From NCBI GenBank assembly GCA_022410635.1, contig JAJVDF010000263.1, forward strand, positions 1,021,800-1,085,799: DNA of 64,000 nt. Reading direction: 5' to 3'. This DNA is from Tretioscincus oriximinensis. Lineage: Eukaryota > Chordata > Lepidosauria > Squamata > Gymnophthalmidae. Shown here piece by piece: positions 11,518 through 23,330 of the stretch. The notes under the pieces were generated by a model, which saw nothing but the letters and a program-made list of their open reading frames with translations, was not told the origin of the DNA and did not search any database. Made by a program: the position numbers and the translations under genes. Position 1 is the first letter of the stretch. Each line of letters begins with the position of its first letter.

Positions 11518-12414
11518 TGCTGTTTTGTGGTGGATGTTTTTGTGTGTTTTTTTCTTGTTTTTTCTCTGTGTTGTCCCCTGTGGCATTTGCCAGGTTTGGG
11601 GTCTATATTTTATTTACAGGCCTAAGGTTTATATGTTGTTTCCTATGTTTAACCCAGAGGGGAGGAGGGAGGCTGAGCCCAAAAGAAGGGGTGTGGCTTG
11701 CTCTCTGCCCAGATGGGAGGGGAATCCACCAGAGATGGAGTACCCAATCAGGCGGCAGGCTGGGCCTATAAAGCTAGCCCTGCCCAGTGGTTGGGATCCT
11801 TCTTCTGTGAGACTTGGTGTGTGTGGAAGCTCTGAGTGGGAAGGGACCATCTTAAAATATCCTGGTTTTTGTGAAGCNGGATTGAGAGATGTTAATAGGT
11901 CTAGGGTGAGAAGCCTTGCAGCGTGGTCCTATGTGATTGGATGCTCATGGGCTTAGGGACTTCTGCTCTAGGGGGCGGTGTGTGACTCTTCAGTGTTCTA
12001 TTATTATTTTATTTTCAAACACCTTTTACCCTGTTGTGTTATCCAATAAACTTGTTTGTTTTGGAACATATCATTTACCTCGGAATCCTTCTTTTCATAA
12101 TCATCTCATGTTAGTTAATTGTCTGTGAAGGCTGGCAATAAAGTCTTCTACCCCCTGTGTGTTGGGGATAATAGCAGCAGAGGAGAAGACTTGTGTGGAG
12201 TCCCAGTAGTTGAAGTTGACTTGGTAACCTGTGGTTGGGTCAGCATCTGTGCCCCAGCAGGTGCTCAGATAGAGCAGAAGGCTTGGGTGAGGGAGGATGC
12301 TCCATCCCCTTTCCCGAATATTTCACATTTGGAAGAATCACAACACCCAGCACTAAAATCTCCTGTGATTTGGGCCTTTAAACCCTGTATTTTCACTTAC
12401 AAGTAGAGAATCAG
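11518..12414 (+). mobile_element. LTR-like block (possible solo LTR)
   Basis: The block begins TGCTGTTTTGTGG and has a TATA-like box (CCTATAAAGC, near 11765). About 280 bases further on is a polyadenylation signal (CCAATAAACTTG, near 12044) followed by a T/G-rich tract. This is the order expected for the U3-R-U5 of a retroviral or retrotransposon LTR. CACTGC occurs just before the proposed start (11515-11520) and again near 12415, a possible target duplication. The right end lacks a clean CA terminus at that repeat, so the end could instead be near 12130. No gag, pol or env frame is nearby. A 143-codon frame at 11525-11956 is incidental. Confidence 0.45.
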
Positions 12415-12641
12415 ACACTGCTCATTTGTGTTATCCATTCTTTGAGCTCTGAAAAGAATGAATTGCCTTTCTTCATTGGTACATATTGTGCACAGGAATT
12501 CATTTTAACTTCAAGGGATGCATAGTGAAGAGTTAAATGCACTATTTAGAGGTTACAATAGCAGTAGTAGTTGTTTTGATGATGATGATATAATTTTGGG
12601 AAAATTTTAAATATATCCTTGTTTAAAAAATCCAAATTATA
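12415..12641. other. AT-rich non-coding stretch
   Basis: Nothing was recognised apart from a short GATGAT run near 12575. Confidence 0.4.
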
Positions 12642-12712
12642 CTGCTTGAAACAATTAAAGGAACACTTTAAATTTTAATATGTTAAAATGTTCCCTTAAT
12701 TGTTTTGAGCAG
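12642..12712. mobile_element. 71-bp palindromic MITE at a TA site (copy 1)
   Basis: CTGCTTGAAACAATTAAAGG at the left pairs with the right arm ending TTAATTGTTTTGAGCAG. The element is flanked by TA on both sides (12640-12641 and 12713-12714), as expected for Tc1/mariner-type insertion. Copy 2 at 45707-45777 has exactly the same length and the same right half. It is too short to code for anything. Mobilisation in trans is inferred. Confidence 0.78.
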
Positions 12713-13627
12713 TATATTTGTAAACTATCATCAAAACAAAGGTAAACAATTTAGAAAAAAATATAAAGCAGTTATTAAATGCAATAATAAAAACACTGAG
12801 AGGAAATCTATTCTAGAAGGAATTTAACAGTCAAAGTGCAAGATATATTAACTATTTTTTCTGTTGGAGCTATGCCACTAACATGTCATTCCATGTAGCT
12901 AAGGAAAAGAACTGTGGAATCTGAAAAGCCAAATCAGCATTTTCTCCTTCACCTACCAAGTGATGAGATGTGGGAATGTGACAGCTTCTCAGACCATGTG
13001 ACGCAATCAAAGAACAATTTCTCACTGGTGCCTATACCAAGCTCCTATTTTGCAGATTAGCTTTCCCTCTTCTGTCATGCCTTCTTATCTACTCCCTACT
13101 TAAGTCTGACCTTTATGTGACTCTAAACATTGATCTGTAAAACAGCACACCTTCAGACTGACACATCTGCCTAATTCACTCAGTTACTACCATATTTGTA
13201 ATATCTGCCTTTCCATATTCTGAGAGTCTTTTCAGTGAAGAACCAATATACTGTACACCATTGTCTTTTTACATATTACACAAATGTAATATTGGCATTA
13301 AGAGTTTGCAAAAGCTTGGTTTTTTAATTATTCAGAAAGAAGAAAACCCCCACATGTAACCCATATGTGCAAAAGTATTAATAAGTTGGTCCCATAAGAA
13401 CACAGTCAAATGTTTACCTANGTATAGTTGCTATTTGTAGCATCCTGGGCATTCATGCTTTTTAAGACTCTGGAGTAACGTGCATCTGAAGAAAAGCACA
13501 AAGATCAGCATATACCATTGAATTGTCCACCCTTCTGTTTGGGTCTGAGATGTGGGTCATCTACCGCCACCACCTGTGATTCCTTGAGGGCTTTCATCAG
13601 CACTGTCCTTAATTACAATACTATTAA
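12713..13627. other. Non-coding stretch, nothing recognised
   Basis: AT-rich DNA with no recognised repeat or exon pattern. Confidence 0.45.
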
Positions 13628-13936
13628 GAAGAAGAAGTACTGGGTTCTTATACCCCGCTTTTTCTCACCTTTTAAAGGGACTCAAAGCGGCTTACAAGGG
13701 TATTTTGCCTGAAGACTCNCATTCTATCTTCTCCACCAGGCTATGGTGGTTCCCATGTATCTACTTGCAGTCAGTTGCAATTTCCTGCAGTTCCTGCTTT
13801 TGAATAGCTAGGTTGGCTAGAGCTACAGGCTAGTGGAAGGTGCTCACCCCTCCCCACGTCCCACACAGGGCTTCGAAACCTGAACTCCCAGATGAGAGAC
13901 AAATTCCTAAGCGACTGAGCTATCCGTGCCTGCTTA
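13628..13936 (-). mobile_element. tRNA-derived SINE (copy 1, near full length)
   Basis: On the minus strand the head at 13936-13868 has Pol III promoter-like boxes: A-box TAGCTCAGTCGC (complement of 13911-13922) and B-box GGTTTCGAAGCCC (complement of 13868-13880). The body contains GCCTGTAGCTCTAGCCAACC and a tract complementary to GTTCCCATGTATCTACTTGC. The 3' part reads TTTGAGTCCCTTTAAAAGGT...GCGGGGTATAAGAACCCAGT and ends in a CTT-rich microsatellite (13628-13639). The GGGGTATAA-type tail resembles the L2 3' ends in this window, suggesting L2-type machinery copies it. That is an inference. The SINE family is not one I can name. Confidence 0.82.
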
Positions 13937-14587
13937 AGCTTAGCTTCAACTGAATGTAACCAAACTATTGAGTTTAAAGCAAGCTTTATATAAATATAAC
14001 CAAACTAATTGATACAACATATAATAGAGAGTAGAGGTAATGGAGTTAAATAAAGCAGTGGCTTGATCAAGGGAGCAAAAACAGAAGGATGAAGATAGTG
14101 AGGATATTAATATAGAGGAAAAAGAGTCAGGATTGACAGAATGAAGTTGAGGTGAGGGACAAGATGCCATTAGATAGGGAACAGGGGGGTGAAAGAGAGC
14201 AGTGGAGTGAAGATGATTGGAAATTTGAAGCACTGAAGAAATTAAAGAAGAGGTGGAGAGGTTTTTGGTTAACACATAATCTAGACAATGACGAGAGAAT
14301 GCATAGGAGCTGAAGAGGAGAGGGTCACTCTGAAGAATGATAATGAGGAAAGAAAGTGTGAGGTTGAGGGATTATTGGGAGTTTCAACACAAATGCTGAA
14401 GACATCTAGCATGAGTATGGGCATGACATCAAGAAGGAAAAAGGAAAGCCATAAATCGAAGTTAGTAATAAGTGAAGATAGTGGTCCGGGGGGGAGGAGG
14501 GGGGAATAGATGACAGCAGTATACATGTGAAGAGGAAATAATAAATTCCTAATCTGGGTCCAAATTTGTAANGCTTTAGAGACTGCA
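13937..14587. other. Non-coding purine-rich stretch
   Basis: The plus strand is rich in GA between about 14050 and 14510, which creates low-complexity Ser/Leu-rich frames on the minus strand. No repeat family or gene was recognised. Confidence 0.45.
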
Positions 14588-14770
14588 AAAAAAAAGTAGG
14601 CAGTATGAGCTTTCGTAGAAAAGTCTTTCAGATTCTCCTGAAGATGTTGATTTTTTGATGATCCTGAAAAAGTAGGAGTATTATCTGAAGAAGTAGTCTT
14701 GTCTACAAAAGCTTATGATGCCTATCTTTTTCTTCTCAAACTCTGAGGTGCTGCAAGATCCCTTTACAAA
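14588..14770. repeat. Fold-back interspersed repeat (diverged copy)
   Basis: The left arm AAAGTAGGCAGTATGAGCTT...TCGTAGAAAAGTC pairs with the right arm GTCTTGTCTACAAAAGCTTA TGATGCCTATC about 80 bases away. The centre contains ATCTGAAGAAGTAG. It shares the motifs ACGAAAGCTTATG and CTGAAGAAGTAG with copies at 47.2, 54.1 and 61.3 kb. Confidence 0.6.
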
Positions 14771-17700
14771 ANGAGTAGGTCTTTCCTCATCAGCAGTACC
14801 TACATCATTGTAATTAATGCTGAAGAGCCACCCTCAGTATTGAGACTCCTGTCTTTCCAAAAGATTATCTTTGGTTTTTGTAACAGATTGTGCAATTGCA
14901 TACAATACAGATTTCTTTTGTTGTCCCAGGGTGAACTTAATCATACTTTTATCATATACTGTTCGCTGTAAATGCATACAGACATAATTATTAGCATAAT
15001 ATTGCTGCTGTGATTCCNAAGGACAATTTTCTTTAACCAAGTATTTATCTAAAATAAAACTAATAAAAGGTGAATGAGATACTGCTTCTGATAGGCAACA
15101 GGATTATGATCGACAAATGCCAGATGTAACAAATTAAAATTATGGGTAGTGAGCAAACTATAAACACAGTNTAGGAAATTACTTTCCATTTTGCTGAAAG
15201 GACATGGCATTTTCAATGTTTTGCATTCTCTTTAGCTTCTAGCCAACCCAGTAAGTATACGTTGTCCTTTGCTTATAATGAAAGCATTTTAAAAAATGTA
15301 TTAAATGTTCAAAGGCAACTAATCTTTCTTAATGTTCCACAGTTGCATGTTCTGTAATTGAATGTGTCTTATTTAGAAAATAACATTTAGTGCCACTTGG
15401 ATTTCCAATTATTTTTCAATTGGACTTTGTGGATGTGATTGCTTTGTCATTTCGATATGCACAAAAGAGGGAAACATCAGAAGGCAAACAACAAATTATT
15501 TCCGGAGCTGATTACTAGGCGAACTGATAAAATGGGATGGCACAGAGCAAAACAGATTTCATGGGACAAACCTTGTAAAGCAAGTAGGATTTTTAGTCAG
15601 AGATGGATTTAGTCTAAGGTTACCAGGAATGCACAACTATTAGGCTTAACGAATTGGCTAAAGTCCAGTTGCCCAGTCCTCTTTCTTTTCATATGGTCAA
15701 GGCTCAAATTTGGCTGATAGGCCTATATTGCAAAATGTACAGTCATGTTTAGCTATCGTTTTGGAATTAGTTAATCAGATTGATCTTTGGTAGATGCACT
15801 CAAAATACTCCTGAGAAGAACTCTGGTAATTTGCAGAACTGTATTTTTAAGTGCCTGAAAAAATATAAGTGTTCAAAGTTAGCATCAAAACCTTGCATAC
15901 TGAATTTAGGCATTTTCGATGCTCTATATCTCCAATTTGACAACTCTAATCTTCTTTTTTATTACCACCATTGGAAAGAGGATATCTTTTTCTATTAGGA
16001 TATGTTGTTTTCATTTTTGTGTCTCTTCATATAAGGACTAAGGAAAAGCCCACAAATCCAACTGGCAAGTGTTTTTTTGCTGAACACTTGTTACTTATAC
16101 ATAATAGTAAAACTGATAGTTTCTTGAATACCAGGCTTTAATAAAGTAAACACATTGGATATATACGGCATCCATAGCCAAAATTTGGTACACAAGATCT
16201 TGATGCCAACNTTGAACACATTTGCCAGTTTGTTAAGCCCTAACAAACTTGGCACCTGTTAAGTGCAGGTATGCCATGTTTTACCACTATGCAACACAGT
16301 GATGTGACTCACAGATTTGAGGGCCCCTAGAACCTCCAACCTAAATTTTTGCACAGCTGTTTTCTGTCATAAGGAACCCCTGCTGCAAATTTCATCAAAA
16401 TCTGAGGCGGTGAAGTGAGGATGATTCTTAAAATTGGTCCACTTGACATGGAATGACTTGCATATGTTGTAAAGTATGTATATTATCATTGCTGGCTGTC
16501 CATAAGCACAAAAGGATTGTCCTTCTTCATGATTTTGCCTAAATTTCCCAAGAGGCCCTGCTGTAAATTTTAGTTTGTGATTACTATCTCTTCTGTGATT
16601 GAATGTTAGTTCCCTTATTGGCAGGGGGGAGAATTCAAGAGGGAAAAAAACTTCCTGGCCCTGTTTCTGGAAAGGGCACCCCCGGAACTGACATCAAAAG
16701 ATTTACCTTGTGCTTTTTGCATGAATAAAAGACAAATATCTTGTGTATTTTGGGGCACCAGAAAACTCCCAGTCCTGGTGGAGGGAATGGGTAGAAGGGA
16801 GTAAAGAGAGAGAAGTAAATGAAAATCCCCCAAACAAGAATTCTTATAATGTCTTCCAGTTTCCCCATGTTGAAATATAGCAACCCTACTTCTGAGCTGC
16901 TTGGTCTGTATCCACAACTGCTTTTTATAATTTATCTGTAAGGTTGACATCCTTTTTAAAATTAATCTGTAGTTTTTCCAGATAAATATTTATATTACTG
17001 GTACTTATACTGATGTTTCTATGTGTAGAAATGGTGTGAGTACTAAGCCACTTGTGATTGTTGAAACAAAACTGGATATTCAGAAAAGAAATTAAATTGA
17101 TATTTCCAGTCAACTTCTGCNTTGCGTGAAGGTTCATATAACACTAAAAATTCCAGTGCAAAGTTCTCTTTCTCAAGTCTTTAGTTCAAACAAATTAGAA
17201 TGGTTTCAGACAGAATATAATTCATGGACTGCTCTGGACAAAACAAATATTTTCTTGCCAGATTTGATTGCATTTACTCTGTGATGAGATGCAATATCAA
17301 TAAATNAATCAATTGAACAAACGAATGATAAAACTAATGATTAAACTCTGTAAGTTTCTTTGATTATAAACTTCTGAAATTCAAGCACTTGTAATAATAA
17401 TTAATCTTTGCAAATGTTCTTAATTAAAAGCAGAATAAGAGTAGTTTGTCAGATAGTCCTGCTTGTAGCCTAAGTTTTCTGATGGACATAAAATGTTCAG
17501 GTAACACAATATTAAATAGCCAACAGGCAGATATTTTGAAATGTTTCAGACTGTCACTGTGAGATTCCTGATATAATTTCTTCTTCAGATGCAATAAATC
17601 AGGCCGGGAGTCTTGCTTGAAATAAAGGCCTAGCAGGAATAGAATGAATGGTTTAATTTTATTTCATGTTGGAAAGACCTCTGGGAGATTCTGAATGGTT

Positions 17701-18075
17701 TAAAATTTTCTGCAGAAATAAGTGTAAAGTTGTCCTTGATTTACAGCTCAGTGCATCATGGGTACAAAGANGAATTAATCTCAGAAGTACTAGCAAAATT
17801 CAAAAATAGTATGGAGGGAATTAAAAATCAACTTTGTACAGACATACAGGAGTGTAATTACTGTTCAGATGTAGAAAGGGAGATGCGTTTGTGTATCTCT
17901 AGAGAGATTTGNATCAGTTGTGTTGTAAGCAATAAGAACTCAGCAATCCAGGCAGTAGGACCATAAGCAATTTTTGGTGCTAATCTCAATAATACTCTCA
18001 TGGGATAGCCAGGCTTCATGAAAATCAGATTGTTTTAATAATGCAATGTCTTTGCAGCATAGCATGCAACTCCTA
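14771..18075. other. Non-coding stretch, nothing recognised
   Basis: AT-rich DNA without a recognised repeat. The frames at 15780-15998, 16615-16950 and 17730-17966 are short, have no supporting splice signals and resemble no family I know. Confidence 0.5.
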
Positions 18076-18255
18076 GGTCCTGTCCCCACTGAGCCTTCTT
18101 CTTGGCTATATCTCAGAATAGGAGTGTGCCATCTACATGCTAGTGTAGGCTATGGCAGGCCCCGAATGGGGCCTGCCACAGCCTACCTTGGCATGTGGAT
18201 GACCAAGCTCTGTACTGAGATATAACCCAGAATAAGGCTCAGTGGGGACAGGGCC
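18076..18255. mobile_element. 180-bp Harbinger-like MITE, palindromic
   Basis: The ends are GGTCCTGTCCCCACTGAGCC and its near-perfect complement GGCTCAGTGGGGACAGGGCC. Flanking trinucleotides are CTA (18073-18075) and TTA (18256-18258), consistent with a decayed TWA target duplication typical of PIF/Harbinger elements. The inversion continues almost to the centre (GGCAGGCCCC/GGGGCCTGCC near 18153-18176), so the whole element can fold into one hairpin. There is no coding capacity. Confidence 0.8.
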
Positions 18256-18258
18256 TTA

Positions 18259-19764
18259 GTCTTGCAAATGTACACAGATTTAGTAATCACAAATTACATG
18301 TATCCACAAATGCAGAAATGACATGGTTTATTTTGCTGGCTTTTTTAAATCAAGCACTCATGTAATTTATATAACCATGAGTAACAATGGAGACTGGTAC
18401 TTTTCTGTTGCTGTTGGCGCTGCTGAGTTGTGATGCTAATGAGTTTTGCCACCACTTAGATTGGTCATCTCTGAAGTCAGTTGTGTATATTGGCAGCAAA
18501 TGCTTTGCCCTTGGAAAAGATTAGAACAGTACATTTTGTATTCCTACTTTCTCGTCCTTTTTTCTTTGCCTTAACTGCAATTATTTATTATTGAAATTCC
18601 AAGTATTCATAGGAACCTAATCCTTGCAAATAATGAGGGATTAATTTATTCCTTTCCTGGCTCCCAAAAAAAGAATATATCTTTTATCTATTTTGATGGT
18701 GATGTCATCAATAATTAATAATTAAGGCAATTAGATTAAAGGGTCATGAAGTATCATTTTCAAACTTCCAAATTTTCTACTCAGTATTTCTAAATCTATA
18801 ATAAATACTTCTATGCATGGACTTGGTTATAACACCTTTACTCCTCAAGAAATAGACTGAAAACCAGGGAAATTCTTTTTTTTAAAATAGTCATTTTTTT
18901 CCTGGATTGAAGACAGCTTAAAAGGACAAGTGTGACCATGTTTTGCTCAACTTTAGCTCTGTTTTGTTATTATATTGTTGTTGTTTTGTAGAATTTGTAC
19001 AATCCAAACTGGATAAATATTCTCTGAAAAGAGATAAAACAACCCTTTTCTGATTAGCCATTCCTTGAACATTTCACTTACTTTTCATTTTTAGGATATA
19101 AATTGAATCTCCAACCCCACATGAGTAATGAAATTGGCACAAATGATTTCTTAAAGTAATCCGTATTTTTTTGTTTTGGTGAGATTTTACATACAAGGCA
19201 GATCTTGATTTCTATATCTTACATTTTTCTAAATATTTCAATAAATCAGTAAGTGTAATGGCAATGTTACTGTTACACATGTTGCACTTTTCTCTGTTTT
19301 GGTGGGTTGGTTAATTTCTTCATGATATCATACTCTTCATAATCCAGGATCTTCTTTGAATCATGAAGAAAAGTTATGGTAATTTACATAAATACATATC
19401 TTCTNCTTAAAATTCTGATGTCAGAATTTTTTAAAAAATGATATCAATGTCAGCACAATTTGATGTTGGAGTCTTCCAAAAATGCTTTTAAATATATACA
19501 ACTTCTTGAAAACTCCATAAATAATATAGAACAATTAAATTAAGATCTCCTCTCCATGACATGTTTTAATCCACAATGTGAAAACCACTGGTGAATTGAA
19601 TTTTCTCCACCTACCAGAGCAATCCATGTGAAGCCAACAACATCATCATGAGAAAATGAATTTCATTACCAGGAAGTTGATACCACACATGCAAATCAGC
19701 TGATTCTTCTATTGTTCCTGCCCAGCATCTTTTTTTATTATATTTTGTCTTCCTGGAAAGGAGC
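18259..19764. other. AT-rich non-coding stretch, nothing recognised
   Basis: No repeat family or exon-like pattern was seen. Homopolymer and TA-rich patches are frequent. Confidence 0.5.
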
Positions 19765-20065
19765 AGTAAACCTGAAGGCTGCCTTAGAGAGGCACAGAGG
19801 TACAATGGTGAAGAGCTTTGGTGTTTCAACAGAGATATTGAGAAGCTCTATGTTGGCTGTGGAGAGGGTTGGGTGCCCTCTACTGGCCTTAGCCATAGCC
19901 AACCCAACTATTACAAAGCAAGTAATTGTGCTTAGATAAATGGGGACCATCACAACTTGGTGGGAGCTACAGGCTAGCAAAACGTGCTCATCCCTCCCCA
20001 TGTCCAACACAAGGGCTCGTATCTCTATCTCTTAGATGAGAGACTTTCTTAGAGACTGTGACATT
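19765..20065. mobile_element. Composite of two tRNA-SINE fragments in opposite orientation
   Basis: The first part (about 19850-19965) is SINE body in plus orientation (CTCTACTGGCCTTAGCCATAGCCAACCC-like, compare 43380-43480). The second part (about 19965-20060) is SINE head in minus orientation (GCTACAGGCTAGC...CATGTCCAACACAAGGGCTC, compare 13820-13920). The two meet at about 19965, giving a head-out chimera of one family. Confidence 0.55.
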
Positions 20066-20068
20066 TGT

Positions 20069-20112
20069 GTACATAAGCTTGTTTACAAGCTTACATAAGC
20101 TTGTTTACAAGC
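20069..20112. repeat. Two-unit tandem repeat, 22-bp period, with TGTTTAC motifs
   Basis: ACATAAGCTTGTTTACAAGC occurs at 20071-20090 and again at 20093-20112. Each unit is itself nearly palindromic and contains a forkhead-like TTGTTTAC. Regulatory function is not shown. Confidence 0.75.
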
Positions 20113-22965
20113 ATTATTGTTTGTCAAGGTCAGTCACCCAATTTCTCAAATGAGATTTCACTTCAGATATCACACATAAAATCTTCTCCAACATCAATAG
20201 TATTATCAAACATTTATCAGTATTTCATTCCAACCAGTTTCCGTTGTTCGAGATGCTACTGCAGTGTTACATTATTCTATATGGGTATCCGAAGAAGGTT
20301 CATTTTTCACAGTGGTGGTCAGGTTTCTAAATTGCATTTGACAGCTAGACAAGCTGATATATAGAATTGGGAGGAACAATATACCCAAAAAGAAAAAGCA
20401 TGACTGCTCAAACAGAAAGGACGATGGAAGGTAGTTATAAAATGACACCAAACAGTTATCTGCAACAGATTAATGTCAGAAGTGCAACCAGCCCATAGGA
20501 TAAATGGTCAAGTCCCACATTTTCTAGTAATATAATTCTTATAGCATTAACACTCAAAATTTGATATGGAAATGTTTTGCAAATTGTATCCAGTACTATT
20601 TTTTTTAATTTTTCAAAACATGACAGAACAAAACCAGAACAGAACAAACCCAAAAACACAAACCCTTCCCCCTCGAACAGATATATTGCTGATCCTAGAT
20701 TAATCCTTGTTCCACGAATATCCAAAGCTTTTGAATTAAAAGTTCATTTGAAGCTCTATCCAGACCATAGGTCATGAGTTTATTCCATTTGATAGAGGCG
20801 GTCGGGTTTATTGCAATTCCCAAGTACTATTTTTTCACTATAAATACTGTATATATGTATTGGACATTTCTGCTAGAGTTAGACCAAAAAATCAGGATGG
20901 GGTTATGCATCTTTAATTAGTATATCAAAGTGAAAACTTCAGCAGGTGCTGCAAGCATTATAAATTGCACATTCTGAAATTGCTTCTGTTTCACAACCCG
21001 GTTCTGCTTTTTGCTGGAGATAGTTAATGCCTCAAACTTGATGTTTGTGTGTGTGTTTCCTGCCCTACCTTGGGCCATACTTCATGCAGTAAAAGTGTTT
21101 AATGCAGTAAAAGTGCTTAATGGATAATGGGGTGTTTGCTTGCCTTGTTATTGGATACATAGCAGGTCGAAGAGCATCTGAATCCACAGCATACCAACAT
21201 GTGTAAAGAGATTTACAAGGACACCATAAGCTTAGATCAGGCAGCAATTCAGGATGTCCATAGGGTTATGAAGCCTCAAGGTTTTATTGACTCCAGAATC
21301 AGAAGGCGTGGATAGATACGGTGATGTCAGAAAAGGGGATGGTACAGCACACGTGGGTCAGGGTGGACCCAGGTTGTGACACCTGTGTGAAGTGGTTCTC
21401 TCCTCCCTAGGAGGTGCAGCCTGGTCAGGAAATGCCAAATATGGTATGGTGGTGAGATACAGGATGGACCCTCTTAGCCATTGTTTGCCTTTGCTATTAT
21501 TCTAATTACAGGAACCCAGTGACTCACCCACAGGAGAAATGGTCTTAATGGTCTTAAATGGTTTACCTCCAGGCCACTATCAGGCTGATGTCTTCAGCCC
21601 AGGTGCACAGCCTGGTCAAACAAAGATAGTTCCTTTGCCACNATNGATGTCATTAATCCATTCAGTCTGGCTAGGTTTCTTGAGCAAGATATTGAAGCGT
21701 CAGGAAGGGTGATTCGGCTGTTCCTGTTTACCCCTGAGCTGGGTTGACCAGAGATTTTTTCCAAAATTTCCATGTAGGCCTCACTTTGGCTAGCAAAGGT
21801 CAATCCATGTATATTTTNTATTAAATATATTAATGCCAATTANTATATGTCCCACATGACTAATCCCAACAAATGAAGAAGTACTTGTCCTAATCTACAT
21901 TCATTTGTAAACTACTTCTTTTATTTCAGATTTTGTTTTGGAATACAGAGCAGGACAGAAACCACCAGTGCTCTAGCTTTGAGAGTATATCAAAGTTACT
22001 ATTACTATTTTCCACACTGAGCTTCTGCCAAACTTCTAGACATGTTTCTTGTCTAACTCCTTTTTTATAGGTATTAACTTTTGTGCAGTCTTTAGCCTGC
22101 TCACAGTTTCCATATCTGGTAGTTTACAAGCTCCTACGTCATAACCCATAAGTTATGATTTTTCCCTGAAAATATTATAGAATCTTTTCCAGGCCATCTT
22201 CAATTATACTTTCTTGAGTTTGTTTAGCTAGCAGAATAGTTCTTGTTTAGTGTATTTGTAGTGACGCTTCAATAATGTGCTAAGCTTTATAATTAATTAT
22301 TCATACATATACATATTTATACATAAATGTACATGTACATCCAATGTATTATTCAGAACTCAGTCTTAAAATTGTTTCCATTAAGTATGCCCAAGAAAAC
22401 ACCTACCATTGACTTTCAACAGCATGTTTGAAAAGAAAAATTGTAACAAAGAATAAGCTGTCTATAAGCCAATGTAGCTTTTTTCATGGTTGGATTCTTG
22501 ATACACTTCCAAAGAACNCTAGGATTCTGTAGAGACGCTGTCTGAAAACTAAAGGGTTAGGAAGTTAGTGCATTACTTGCCAAATAGTCTTTTTGCTGCT
22601 GTGATACTCTGCTTGAAGTCTGCTGCTGGAGACTCTAGACAAAGTGTTCCTGACTGAGTTGAAATTTCCTGCCTTTGCTTTGTTCAAGGAGGTGGGGGAA
22701 AGATCTTCCTTAATGTCACTAAGGCAACAGTGTGGAGCTGAAACAACATACTTCTGGACTAATTAGAAACTTGGTTTGTTGTTGTGTTCTGTATGTCTAA
22801 AAAATGAAGGGTTGTGTGAAACTTCGTACTATTTCTTAGAANTGCTTATTTCACATTTGTTGCCATTTCATACTTTCAGACCAGTCTCTTTTCCACATGT
22901 TGTTATGGTTTAAGGCAGGCCTCCTGCTAGTATGCTGCATCTACATAGGATAGAGTGCAAACCAA
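20113..22965. other. Non-coding stretch, nothing recognised
   Basis: No transposon or exon was recognised. A slightly GC-richer patch lies at 21290-21480. Short frames on both strands lack support. Confidence 0.45.
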
Positions 22966-23330
22966 AAAAGTGTGACAAAGTGGCAGACTGCTCAATTTTT
23001 CACCCANAGGGTCATCGGCCTGTGGAATTTACTTCCTGAAGAAGTAGTGGTAGCTAACAGCATGGATATTTTCAAGACAGAACTAGACAGGTTTATGGAC
23101 ACCAAGGTTAAATGGGTACCAGGATGGATGTTTGGATGTTGCCTCTGGGATGAAGCAACAGGCAGGACTCCTTAAATGCCTTTTGCATGGAGTCATGAAC
23201 AGGTGCATATTTTGCTTTCCTCTGTTCAGACTGCCCAGGTACATCTGGTGGGCTTCTGTGAAGACAGAATGCTGGACTAGATGGGCTGTGGCCTGATCCA
23301 GTATGGCCCTTCTTATGTTCTTGGTATATC
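22966..23330 (+). mobile_element. CR1 LINE 3' end (TTCTTATG-tailed type)
   Basis: The sequence encodes the CR1 C-terminus (VIGLWNLLPEEVVVANSMDI at about 23010-23070). The 3' untranslated block follows, with ACTGCCCAGGTACATCTGGT, GAATGCTGGACTAGATGGGC and GGCCTGATCCAGTATGGCCC, ending TTCTTATGTTCTTGG. It closely parallels 59520-59815. Only about the last 350 bases are present. Confidence 0.9.

Noticed and set aside
11525..11956. 143-codon frame, the second longest in the window
   Set aside because: It lies within the LTR-like block, contains an N and has no recognisable domain. LTRs commonly carry chance frames.
13868..13936. tRNA gene
   Set aside because: The A- and B-boxes belong to a SINE head. 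The B-box spacing and lack of a clean cloverleaf argue against a working tRNA, and the sequence continues into SINE body.
13946..14275. 109-codon Ser/Leu-rich frame on the minus strand
   Set aside because: Composition follows the GA-rich plus strand. No motif, splice site or polyadenylation context.
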